DNA of 64,000 bases from Nemophila menziesii (taxonomy: Eukaryota; Streptophyta; Magnoliopsida; Boraginales; Hydrophyllaceae), in assembly GCA_029959085.1 (NCBI GenBank), contig JARWIR010000005.1:51152850-51216849 (forward strand), read 5' to 3'. Within the stretch, counting starts at the first letter, position 1, and every line of letters begins with the position of its first letter. The translations under genes were made by a program, and so were the position numbers. The notes under the pieces were generated by a model that saw nothing but the letters and a program-made list of their open reading frames with translations, was not told the origin of the DNA and searched no databases. Below are positions 55,452-64,000 of the stretch, in pieces.

Positions 55452-55665
55452 TTTTTTCATCCTTGTTCTTTTTTCTTCATACTAGCTTTTTTTTTTCCCC
55501 TCCACCACCTTTAGATACGTACCGAGATTCCCTGGCCCTGTCCCCTTCTTTTACGGGGTTCATTTTTCGAGAAACCCGAACCGCTACTCCGGGCCCGCCG
55601 TGACGCCCGAGATTCCGAATGTAATCCCGATTCCCCTTTTAACCTATTGCTGCGCATAACTTGAC

Positions 55666-55783
55666 GGGTGCGATCATACCAGCACTAATGCACCGGATCC
55701 CATCAGAACTCCAAAGTTAAGCGTGCTTGGGCGAGAGTAGTACTAGGATGGGTACCCCCTGGGAAGTCCTCGTGTTGCACCCC
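55666..55783 (+). rRNA. 5S rRNA copy 168 (1-bp deletion)
   Basis: G48A and loss of one G in the C box (GGATGGGTACCCCC); 118 bp. Probably a poor TFIIIA site (inference). Confidence 0.92.
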
Positions 55784-55997
55784 TTTTTTCATCCTTGTTC
55801 TTTTTCCTTCATACTAGCTTTTTTTTCCCCCCTCCACCACCTTTAGATACGTACCGAGATTCCCTGGCCCTGTCCCCTTCTTTTACAGGGTTCATTTTTC
55901 GAGAAACCCGAACCGCTACTTTGGGCCCGCCGTGACGCCCGAGATTCCGAATGTAATCCCGCTTCCCCTTTTAACCTATTGCTGCGCATAACTTGAC

Positions 55998-56116
55998 GGG
56001 TGCGATCATACCAGCACTAATGCACCGGATCCCATCAGAACTCCGAAGTTAAGCGTGCTTGGGCGAGAGTAGTACTAGGATGGGTGACCCCCTGGGAAGT
56101 CCTCGTGTTGCACCCC
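55998..56116 (+). rRNA. 5S rRNA copy 169
   Basis: Unchanged; spacer GGCCTTGTCC. Confidence 0.97.
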
Positions 56117-56328
56117 TTTTTTCATCCTTGTTCTTTTTTCTTCATACTAGCTTTTTTTCCCCCTCCACCACCTTTAGATACGTACCGAGATTCCCTGGCC
56201 TTGTCCCCTTCTTTTACGGGGTTCATTTTTCGAGAAACCCGAACCGCTACTCCGGGCCCGCCGTGACGCCCGAGATTCCGAATGTAATCCCGATTCCCCT
56301 TTTAACCTATTGCTGCGCATAACTTGAC

Positions 56329-56447
56329 GGGTGCGATCATACCAGCACTAATGCACCTGATCCCATCAGAACTCCGAAGTTAAGCGTGCTTGGGCGAGAG
56401 TAGTACTAGGATGGGTGACCCCCTGGGAAGTCCTCGTGTTGCACCCC
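56329..56447 (+). rRNA. 5S rRNA copy 170
   Basis: G30T. Confidence 0.96.
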
Positions 56448-56662
56448 TTTTTTCATCCTTGTTCTTTTTCCTTCATACTAGCTTTTTTTTTTCCCCCTCC
56501 ACCACCTTTAGATACGTATCGAGATTCCCTGGCCCTGTCCCCTTCTTTTACGGGGTTCATTTTTCGAGAAACCCGAACCGCTACTCTGGGCCCGCCGTGA
56601 CGCCCGAGATTCCGAATGTAATCCCGCTTCCCCTTTTAACCTATTGCTGCGCATAACTTGAC

Positions 56663-56781
56663 GGGTGCGATCATACCAGCACTAATGCACCGGATCCCAT
56701 CAGAACTCTGAAGTTAAGCGTGCTTGGGCGAGAGTTGTACTAGGATGGGTGACCCCCTGGGAAGTCCTCGTGTTGCACCCC
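56663..56781 (+). rRNA. 5S rRNA copy 171
   Basis: C47T and A74T. Confidence 0.95.
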
Positions 56782-56995
56782 TTTTTTCATCCTTGTTCTT
56801 TTTTCTTCATACTAGCTTTTTTTTTCCCCCTCCACCACCTTTAGATACGTATCGAGATTCCCTGGCCCTGTTCCCTTCTTTTACGGGGTTCATTTTTCGA
56901 GAAACCCGAACCGCTACTCCGGGCCCGCCGTGACGCCCGAGATTCCGAATGTAAACCCGATTCCCGTTTTAACCTATTGCTGCGCATAACCTGAC

Positions 56996-57114
56996 AGGTG
57001 CGATCATACCAGCACTAATGCACCGGATCCCATCAGAACTCCGAAGTTAAGCGTGCTTGGGCGAGAGTAGTACTAGGATGGGTGACCCCCTGGGAAGTCC
57101 TCGTGTTGCACCCC
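56996..57114 (+). rRNA. 5S rRNA copy 172
   Basis: G1A, which loses the G1-C118 pair and changes the first transcribed base; upstream CCTGAC. Confidence 0.94.
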
Positions 57115-57327
57115 TTTTTTCATCCTTGTTCTTTTTTCTTCATACTAGCTTTTTTTTTCCCCTCCACCACCTTTAGATACGTACCGAGATTCCCTGGCCC
57201 TGTCCCCTTCTTTTACGGGGTTCATTTTTCGAGAAACCCGAACCGCTACTCCGGTACCGCCGTGACGCCCGAGATTCCGAATGTAATCCCGATTCCCCTT
57301 TTAACCTATTGCTGCGCATATCTTGAC

Positions 57328-57446
57328 GGGTGCGATCATACCAGCACTAATGCACCGGATCCCATCAGAACTCCGAAGTTAAGCGTGCTTGGGCGAGAGT
57401 AGTACTAGGATGGGTGACCCCCTGGGAAGTCCTCGTGTTGCACCCC
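57328..57446 (+). rRNA. 5S rRNA copy 173
   Basis: Unchanged; upstream GCGCATATCTTGAC. Confidence 0.97.
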
Positions 57447-57659
57447 TTTTTTCATCCTTGTTCTTTTTTCTTCATACTAGCTTTTTTTTTCCCCTCCACC
57501 ACCTTTAGATACGTACCGAGATTCCCTGGCCCTGTCCCCTTCTTTTACGGGGTTCATTTTTCGAGAAACCCGAACCGCTACTCCAGGCCCGCCGTGACGC
57601 CCGAGATTCCGAATGTAATCCCGCTTCCCCTTTTAACCTATTGCTGCGGATAACTTGAC

Positions 57660-57778
57660 GGGTGCGATCATACCAGCACTAATGCACCGGATCCCATCAG
57701 AACTCCGAAGTTAAGCGTGCTTGGGCGAGAGTAGTACTAGGACGGGTGACCCCCTGGGAAGTCCTCGTGTTGCACCCC
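57660..57778 (+). rRNA. 5S rRNA copy 174
   Basis: T84C; upstream GC at -12 is GG. Confidence 0.95.
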
Positions 57779-57990
57779 TTTTTTCATCCTTGTTCTTTTT
57801 TCTTCATACTAGCTTTTTTTTCCCCTCCACCACCTTTAGATACGTACCGAGATTCCCTGGCCCTGTCCCCTTCTTTTACGGGGTTCATTTTTCGACAAAC
57901 CCGAACCGCTACTCCGGTACCGCCGTGACGCCCGAGATTCCGAATGTAATCCCGATTCCCCTTTTAACCTATTGCTGCGCATAACTTGAC

Positions 57991-58109
57991 GGGTGCGATC
58001 ATACCAGCACTAATGCACCGGATCCCATCAGAACTCCGAAGTTAAGCGTGCTTGGGCGAGAGTAGTACTAGGATGGGTGACCCCCTAGGAAGTCCTCGTG
58101 TTGCACCCC
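57991..58109 (+). rRNA. 5S rRNA copy 175
   Basis: G97A. Confidence 0.95.
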
Positions 58110-58322
58110 TTTTTTCATCTTTGTTCTTTTTTCTTCATACTAGCTTTTTTTTTCCCCTCCACCACCTTTAGATACGTACCGAGATTCCCTGGCCCTGTCC
58201 CCTTCTTTTACGGGGTTCATTTTTCGAGAAACCCGAACCGCTACTCCGGGCCCGCCGTGACGCCCGAGATTCCGAATGTAATCCCGCTTCCCCTTTTAAC
58301 CTATTGCTGCGCATAACTTGAC

Positions 58323-58441
58323 GGGTGCGATCATACCAGCACTAATGCACCGGATCCCATCAGAACTCCGAAGTTAAGCGTGCTTGGGCGAGAGTAGTAC
58401 TAGGATGGGTGACCCCCTGGGAAGTCCTCGTGTTGCACCCC
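58323..58441 (+). rRNA. 5S rRNA copy 176
   Basis: Unchanged gene with a type B spacer. Confidence 0.97.
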
Positions 58442-58655
58442 TTTTTTCATCCTTGTTCTTTTTTCTTCATACTAGCTTTTTTTCTCCCCCTCCACCACCT
58501 TTACATACGTACCGAGATTCCCTGGCCCTGTTCCCTTCTTTTACGGGGTTCATTTTTTGAGAAACCCGAACCGCTACTCCGGGCCCGCCGTGACGCCCGA
58601 GATTCCGAATGTAATCCCGCTTCCCCTTTTAAACTATTGCTGCGCATAACTTGAC

Positions 58656-58774
58656 GGGTGCGATCATACCAGCACTAATGCACCGGATCCCATCAGAACT
58701 CCGAAGTTAAGCGTGCTTGGGCGAGATTAGTACTAGGATGGGTGACCCCCTGGGAAGTCCTCGTGTTGCACCCC
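58656..58774 (+). rRNA. 5S rRNA copy 177
   Basis: G72T; TATA-like element reads TTTAAA. Confidence 0.95.
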
Positions 58775-58986
58775 TTTTTTCATCCTTGTTCTTTTTTCTT
58801 CATACTAGCTTTTTTTTTCCCTCCACCACCTTTAGATACGTATCGAGATTCCCTGGCCCTGTCCCCTTCTTTTACGGGGTTCATTTTTCGAGAAACCCGA
58901 ACCGCTACTCCGGGCCCGCCGTGACGCCCGAGATTCCGAATGTAATCCCGCTTCCCCTTTTAACCTATTGCTGCGCATAACTTGAC

Positions 58987-59105
58987 GGGTGCGATCATAC
59001 CAGCACTAATGCACCGGATCCCATCAGAACTCCGAAGTTAAGCGTGCTTGGGCGAGAGTAGTACTAGGATGGGTGACCCCCTGGGAAGTCCTCGTGTTGC
59101 ACCCC
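58987..59105 (+). rRNA. 5S rRNA copy 178
   Basis: Unchanged. Confidence 0.97.
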
Positions 59106-59319
59106 TTTTTTCATCCTTGTTCTTTTTTCTTCATACTAGCTTTTTTTTTTCCCCTCCACCACCTTTAGATACGTACCGAGATTCCCTGGCCCTGTCCCCT
59201 TCTTTTACGGGGTTCATTTTTCGAGAAACCCGAACCGCTACTCCGGGCCCGCCGTGACGCCCGAGATTCCGAATGTAATCCCGCTTCCCCTTTTAACCTA
59301 TTGCTGCGCATAACTTGAC

Positions 59320-59438
59320 GGGTGCGATCATACCAGCACTAATGCACCGGATCCAATCAGAACTCCGAAGTTAAGCGTGCTTGGGCGAGAGTAGTACTAG
59401 GATGGGTGACCCCCTGGGAAGTCCTCGTGTTGCTCCCC
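59320..59438 (+). rRNA. 5S rRNA copy 179
   Basis: C36A and A115T, which breaks the T4-A115 pair of helix I; spacer TGTCGTCTTC. Confidence 0.94.
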
Positions 59439-59651
59439 TTTTTTCATCCTTGTTCTTTTTTCTTCATACTAGCTTTTTTTTTCCCCTCCACCACCTTTAG
59501 ATACGTACCGAGATTCCCTGGCCCTGTCGTCTTCTTTTACGGGGTTCATTTTTCGAGAAACCCGAACCGCTACTCCGGGCCCGCCGTGACGCCCGAGATT
59601 CCGAATGTAATCCCGATTCCCCTTTTAACCTATTGCTGCGCATAACTTGAC

Positions 59652-59770
59652 GGGTGCGATCATACCAGCACTAATGCACCGGATCCCATCAGAACTCCGA
59701 AGTTAAGCGTGCTTGGGCGAGAGTAGTACTAGGATGGGTGACCCCCTGGGAAGTCCTCGTGTTGCACCCC
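59652..59770 (+). rRNA. 5S rRNA copy 180
   Basis: Unchanged; spacer TGTTCCC. Confidence 0.97.
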
Positions 59771-59982
59771 TTTTTTCATCCTTGTTCTTTTTTCTTCATA
59801 CTAGCTTTTTTTTCCCCTCCACCACCTTTAGATACGTACCGAGATTCCCTGGCCCTGTTCCCTTCTTTTACGGGGTTCATTTTTCGAGAAACCCGAACCG
59901 CTACTCCGGGCCCGCCGTGACGCCCGAGATTCCGAATGTAATCCCGCTTCCCCTTTTAACCTATTGCTGCGAATAACTTGAC

Positions 59983-60100
59983 GGGTGCGATCATACCAGC
60001 ACTAATGCACCGGATCCCATCAGAACTCCGAAGTTAAGCGTGCTTGGGCGAGAGTAGAACCAGGATGGGTGACCCCTGGGAAGTCCTCGTGTTGCACCCC
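59983..60100 (+). rRNA. 5S rRNA copy 181 (1-bp deletion)
   Basis: T76A, T79C and loss of one C in the C box; 118 bp. Upstream GC at -12 is GA. Confidence 0.91.
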
Positions 60101-60314
60101 TTTTTTCATCCTTGTTCTTTTTCCTTCATACTAGCTTTTTTTTCCCCCCTCCACCACCTTTAGATACGTACCGAGATTCCCTGGCCCTGTCCCCTTCTTT
60201 TACAGGGTTCATTTTTCGAGAAACCCGAACCGCTACTTTGGGCCCGCCGTGACGCCCGAGATTCCGAATGTAATCCCGCTTCCCCTTTTAACCTATTGCT
60301 GCGCATAACTTGAC

Positions 60315-60433
60315 GGGTGCGATCATACCAGCACTAATGCACCGGATCCCATCAGAACTCCGAAGTTAAGCGTGCTTGGGCGAGAGTAGTACTAGGATGG
60401 GTGACCCCCTGGGAAGTCCTCGTGTTGCACCCC
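60315..60433 (+). rRNA. 5S rRNA copy 182
   Basis: Unchanged; spacer GGCCTTGTCC. Partner of 55998. Confidence 0.97.
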
Positions 60434-60645
60434 TTTTTTCATCCTTGTTCTTTTTTCTTCATACTAGCTTTTTTTCCCCCTCCACCACCTTTAGATACGT
60501 ACCGAGATTCCCTGGCCTTGTCCCCTTCTTTTACGGGGTTCATTTTTCGAGAAACCCGAACCGCTACTCCGGGCCCGCCGTGACGCCCGAGATTCCGAAT
60601 GTAATCCCGATTCCCCTTTTAACCTATTGCTGCGCATAACTTGAC

Positions 60646-60764
60646 GGGTGCGATCATACCAGCACTAATGCACCTGATCCCATCAGAACTCCGAAGTTAA
60701 GCGTGCTTGGGCGAGAGTAGTACTAGGATGGGTGACCCCCTGGGAAGTCCTCGTGTTGCACCCC
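60646..60764 (+). rRNA. 5S rRNA copy 183
   Basis: G30T. Partner of 56329. Confidence 0.96.
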
Positions 60765-60980
60765 TTTTTTCATCCTTGTTCTTTTTCCTTCATACTAGCT
60801 TTTTTTTTTTCCCCCTCCACCACCTTTAGATACGTATCGAGATTCCCTGGCCCTGTCCCCTTCTTTTACGGGGTTCATTTTTCGAGAAACCCGAACCGCT
60901 ACTCTGGGCCCGCCGTGACGCCCGAGATTCCGAATGTAATCCCGCTTCCCCTTTTAACCTATTGCTGCGCATAACTTGAC

Positions 60981-61099
60981 GGGTGCGATCATACCAGCAC
61001 TAATGCACCGGATCCCATCAGAACTCTGAAGTTAAGCGTGCTTGGGCGAGAGTTGTACTAGGATGGGTGACCCCCTGGGAAGTCCTCGTGTTGCACCCC
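60981..61099 (+). rRNA. 5S rRNA copy 184
   Basis: C47T and A74T. Partner of 56663. Confidence 0.95.
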
Positions 61100-61313
61100 T
61101 TTTTTCATCCTTGTTCTTTTTTCTTCATACTAGCTTTTTTTTTCCCCCTCCACCACCTTTAGATACGTATCGAGATTCCCTGGCCCTGTTCCCTTCTTTT
61201 ACGGGGTTCATTTTTCGAGAAACCCGAACCGCTACTCCGGGCCCGCCGTGACGCCCGAGATTCCGAATGTAAACCCGATTCCCGTTTTAACCTATTGCTG
61301 CGCATAACCTGAC

Positions 61314-61432
61314 AGGTGCGATCATACCAGCACTAATGCACCGGATCCCATCAGAACTCCGAAGTTAAGCGTGCTTGGGCGAGAGTAGTACTAGGATGGG
61401 TGACCCCCGGGGAAGTCCTCGTGTTGCACCCC
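61314..61432 (+). rRNA. 5S rRNA copy 185
   Basis: G1A and T96G. Partner of 56996. Confidence 0.94.
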
Positions 61433-61646
61433 TTTTTTCATCCTTGTTCTTTTTTCTTCATACTAGCTTTTTTTTTCCCCCTCCACCACCTTTAGATACG
61501 TATCGAGATTCCCTGGCCCTGTCCCCTTCTTTTACGGGGTTCATTTTTCGAGAAACCCGAACCGCTACCCCGGGCCCGCCGTGACGCCCGAGATTCCGAA
61601 TGTAATCCCGATTCCCCTTTTAACCCATTGCTGCGCATAACTTGAC

Positions 61647-61765
61647 GGGTGCGATCATACCAGCACTAATGCATCGGATCCCATCAGAACTCCGAAGTTA
61701 AGCGTGCTTGGGCGAGAGTAGTACTAGGATGGGTGACCCCCTGGGAAGTCCTCGTGTTGCACCCC
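61647..61765 (+). rRNA. 5S rRNA copy 186
   Basis: C28T. Confidence 0.96.
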
Positions 61766-61980
61766 TTTTTTCATCCTTGTTCTTTTTCCTTCATACTAGC
61801 TTTTTTTTTCCCCCCTCCACCACCTTTAGATACGTACCGAGATTCCCTGGCCCTGTCCCCTTCTTTTACGGGGTTTATTTTTCGAGAAACCCGAACCGCT
61901 ACTCTGGGCCCGCCGTGACGCCCGAGATTCCGAATGTAATCCCGCTTCCCCTTTAAACCTATTGCTGCGCATAACTTGAC

Positions 61981-62099
61981 GGGTGCGATCATACCAGCAC
62001 TAATGCATCGGATCCCATCAGAACTCCGAAGTTAAGCGTGCTTGGGCGAGAGTTGTACTAGGATGGGTGACCCCCTGGGAAGTCCTCGTGTTGCACCCC
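61981..62099 (+). rRNA. 5S rRNA copy 187
   Basis: C28T and A74T; the upstream element reads TTAAAC. Confidence 0.95.
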
Positions 62100-62313
62100 T
62101 TTTTTCATCCTTGTTCTTTTTTCTTCATACTAGCTTTTTTTTTCCCCCTCCACCACCTTTAGATACGTACCGAGATTCCCTGGCCCTGTCCCCTTCTTTT
62201 ACGGGGTTCATTTTTCGAGAAACCCGAACCGCTACTCCGGGCCCGCCGTGACGCCCGAGATTCCGAATGTAATCCTGATTCCCCTTTTAACCTATTGCTG
62301 CGCATAACTTGAC

Positions 62314-62432
62314 GGGTGCGATCATACCAGCACTAATGCACCGGATCCCATCAGAACTCCGAAGTTAAGCGTGCTTGGGCGAGAGTAGTACTAGGATGGG
62401 TGACCCCCTGGGAAGTCCTCGTGTTGCACCCC
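62314..62432 (+). rRNA. 5S rRNA copy 188
   Basis: Unchanged; spacer AATGTAAACCCG. Confidence 0.97.
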
Positions 62433-62645
62433 TTTTTTCATCCTTGTTCTTTTTTCTTCATACTAGCTTTTTTTTTCCCCTCCACCACCTTTAGATACGT
62501 ACCGAGATTCCCTGGCCCTGTCCCCTTCTTTTACGGGGTTCATTTTTCGAGAAACCCGAACCGCTACTCCGGGCCCGCCGTGACGCCCGAGATTCCGAAT
62601 GTAAACCCGATTCCCCTTTTAACCTATTGCTGCGCATAACTTGAC

Positions 62646-62764
62646 GGGTGCGATCATACCAGCACTAATGCACCGGATCCCATCAGAACTCCGAAGTTAA
62701 GCGTGCTTGGGCGAGAGTAGTACTAGGATGGGTGACCCCCTGGGAAGTCCTCGTGTTGCACCCC
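62646..62764 (+). rRNA. 5S rRNA copy 189
   Basis: Unchanged; spacer CTCTGGG. Confidence 0.97.
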
Positions 62765-62979
62765 TTTTTTCATCCTTGTTCTTTTTTCTTCATACTAGCT
62801 TTTTTTTTTCCCCCTCCACCACCTTTAGATACGTATCGAGATTCCCTGGCCCTGTCCCCTTCTTTTACGGGGTTCATTTTTCGAGAAACCCGAACCGCTA
62901 CTCTGGGCCCGCCGTGACGCCCGAGATTCCGAATGTAATCCCGCTTCCCCTTTTAACCTATTGCTGCGCATAACTTGAC

Positions 62980-63098
62980 GGGTGCGATCATACCAGCACT
63001 AATGCACCGGATCCCATCAGAACTCCGAAGTTAAGCGTGCTTGGGCGAGAGTAGTACTAGGATGGGTGACCCCCTGGGAAGTCCTCGTGTTGCACCCC
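62980..63098 (+). rRNA. 5S rRNA copy 190
   Basis: Unchanged. Confidence 0.97.
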
Positions 63099-63311
63099 TT
63101 TTTTCATCCTTGTTCTTTTTTCTTCATACTAGCTTTTTTTTCCCCCTCCACCACCTTTAGATACGTACCGAGATTCCCTGGCCCTGTCCCCTTCTTTTAC
63201 GGGGTTCATTTTTCGAGAAACCCGAACCGCTACTCCGGGCCCGCCGTGACGCCCGAGATTCCGAATGTAATCCCGATTCCCCTTTTAACCTATTGCTGCG
63301 CATAACTTGAC

Positions 63312-63430
63312 AGGTGCGATCATACCAGCACTAATGCACCGGATCCCATCAGAACTCCGAAGTTAAGCGTGCTTGGGCGAGAGTAGTACTAGGATGGGTG
63401 ACCCCATGGGAAGTCCTCGTGTTGCACCCC
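63312..63430 (+). rRNA. 5S rRNA copy 191
   Basis: G1A and C95A. Confidence 0.94.
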
Positions 63431-63645
63431 TTTTTTCATCCTTGTTCTTTTTTCTTCATACTAGCTTTTTTTTTTCCCCCTCCACCACCTTTAGATACGT
63501 ATCGAGATTCCCTGGCCCTGTCCCCTTCTTTTACGGGGTTCATTTTTCGAGAAACCCGAACCGCTACTCTGGGCCCGCCGTGACGCCCGAGATTCCGAAT
63601 GTAATCTCGTTTCCCCTTTTAACCTATTGCTGCGCATAACTTGAC

Positions 63646-63764
63646 GGGTGCGATCATACCAGCACTAATGCACCGGATCCCATCAGAACTCCGAAGTTAA
63701 ACGTGCTTGGGCGAGAGTAGTACTAGGAAGGGTGACCCCCTGGGAAGTCCTCGTGTTGCACCCC
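63646..63764 (+). rRNA. 5S rRNA copy 192
   Basis: G56A (A box) and T84A (C box). Confidence 0.94.
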
Positions 63765-63976
63765 TTTTTTCATCCTTGTTCTTTTTTCTTCATACTAGCT
63801 TTTTTTCCCCCTCCACCACCTTTAGATACGTATCGAGATTCCCTGGCCCTGTCCCCTTCTTTTACGGGGTTCATTTTTCGAGAAACCCGAACCGCTACTC
63901 CGGGCCCGCCGTGACGCCCGAGATTCCGAATGTAATCCCGCTTCCCCTTTTAACCTATTGCTGCGCATAACTTGAC

Positions 63977-64000
63977 GGGTGCGATCATACCAGCACTAAT
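63977..64000 (+). rRNA. 5S rRNA copy 193, partial (cut by window end)
   Basis: The first 24 bases of the gene, unchanged, run off the window, so the array continues to the right. Confidence 0.95.

Larger units (their letters stand above)
55666..57114 (+). repeat. Block repeated at 59983-61432 (5 units)
   Basis: Copies 168-172 match copies 181-185 at an offset of 4317-4318 (13 units). Markers are TTTACAGGG and CTACTTTGGG spacers, GGCCTTGTCC, G30T with CTCTGGG, C47T+A74T, then CCTGACAGG before a G1A gene. Confidence 0.92.
59983..61432 (+). repeat. Block repeated from 55666-57114 (5 units)
   Basis: This is the second occurrence. The leading gene differs between the two: copy 168 has lost one G in the C box, copy 181 has lost one C there and has T76A and T79C. 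Confidence 0.92.
25884..64000 (+). repeat. 5S rDNA tandem array, right contig (copies 79-193)
   Basis: This continues the same unit on the same strand to the end of the window. The variants differ from the left part: C57T, C61G, G81T, G97T and C119T occur here, whereas C21 and the GTATCGAGCTTCC spacer do not. Several blocks of 3 to 9 units recur at fixed offsets, each recognisable by the same ordered series of point changes. Confidence 0.98.

Noticed and set aside
1..64000. Reading frames of 60-110 codons on the + strand in nearly every unit (for example 1073-1339 and 3976-4299)
   Set aside because: They are translations of the 5S gene and its spacer. They begin at TTG or GTG inside the gene, change frame when the T(n)C(n) tract changes length, and their T- and C-rich part gives only Phe, Ser and Pro runs.
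1..64000. CRISPR array
   Set aside because: The repeat is regular, but the whole 332-bp unit is repeated, including the spacer, and it is a plant 5S gene. There are no unique spacers.
1..64000. Cassandra-type retroelements, which carry 5S sequence in their LTRs
   Set aside because: Units are strictly tandem and carry the full gene with terminator. I saw no primer-binding site, polypurine tract or target duplications.
1..64000. Linked 35S rDNA or other genes within the spacers
   Set aside because: Every spacer is about 186-251 bp of the same family, and none contains 18S, 5.8S, 25S or tRNA-like sequence.
1..64000. An undescribed genetic system hidden in the array
   Set aside because: Apart from unit variants and block duplications I found no sequence that is not 5S gene or 5S spacer.

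Overview
The window is a nearly pure tandem array of nuclear 5S ribosomal RNA genes from a land plant, most likely a flowering plant. The evidence is the gene itself. Each copy is about 119 bases and starts GGGTGCGATCATACCAGC. Each carries the plant-type internal promoter (A box, intermediate element, C box), ends GCACCCC followed by a T run, and is preceded by the plant 5S upstream signals (TTTAAC near -28, GC at -12, C at -1). I cannot name the genus. All genes lie on the + strand. I count 192 complete copies plus one cut by the right edge (63977-64000). No protein gene, tRNA, transposon or other RNA gene was found.

Unit layout (about 331-334 bp): gene of 119 bp, T6 terminator, T-rich stretch, a variable T(n)C(n) tract, a conserved spacer with a GC-rich hairpin, then the upstream promoter. 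The spacer is normally about 214 bp. Three units are shortened to 305 bp by a shared 27-bp spacer deletion, and one further unit has that deletion plus a 65-bp spacer duplication (370 bp). In the copy entries, changes are written as consensus base, gene position from +1, found base (for example C61G). 'Unchanged' means I noticed no difference from the window consensus. Block partners are named by start position.

Regions. 1-25783: left array, marked by the C21 allele and CTT-type spacers. It contains a 16-unit segmental duplication (10585-15680 and 19893-24980), and the second copy is rich in one-base indels as it approaches the gap. 25784-25883: 100 N, an assembly gap that must hide at least one gene. 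25884-64000: right array with a different set of variants (C57T, C61G, G81T, G97T, C119T). It contains an 8-unit tandem duplication (27419-32741), a 3-unit higher-order repeat with mutated promoter boxes (37391-41376, again at 45365-47357), a 9-unit-offset duplication (49021 and 52012) and a 13-unit-offset duplication (55666 and 59983). Private substitutions become more frequent after about 54 kb.

Together the copies would supply 5S rRNA through RNA polymerase III. Many copies carry changes in promoter boxes or helix I and may be silent or produce unstable RNA; this is inference. I found no undescribed system. The interest lies in how the array has been amplified, and in signs of assembly trouble around the gap.
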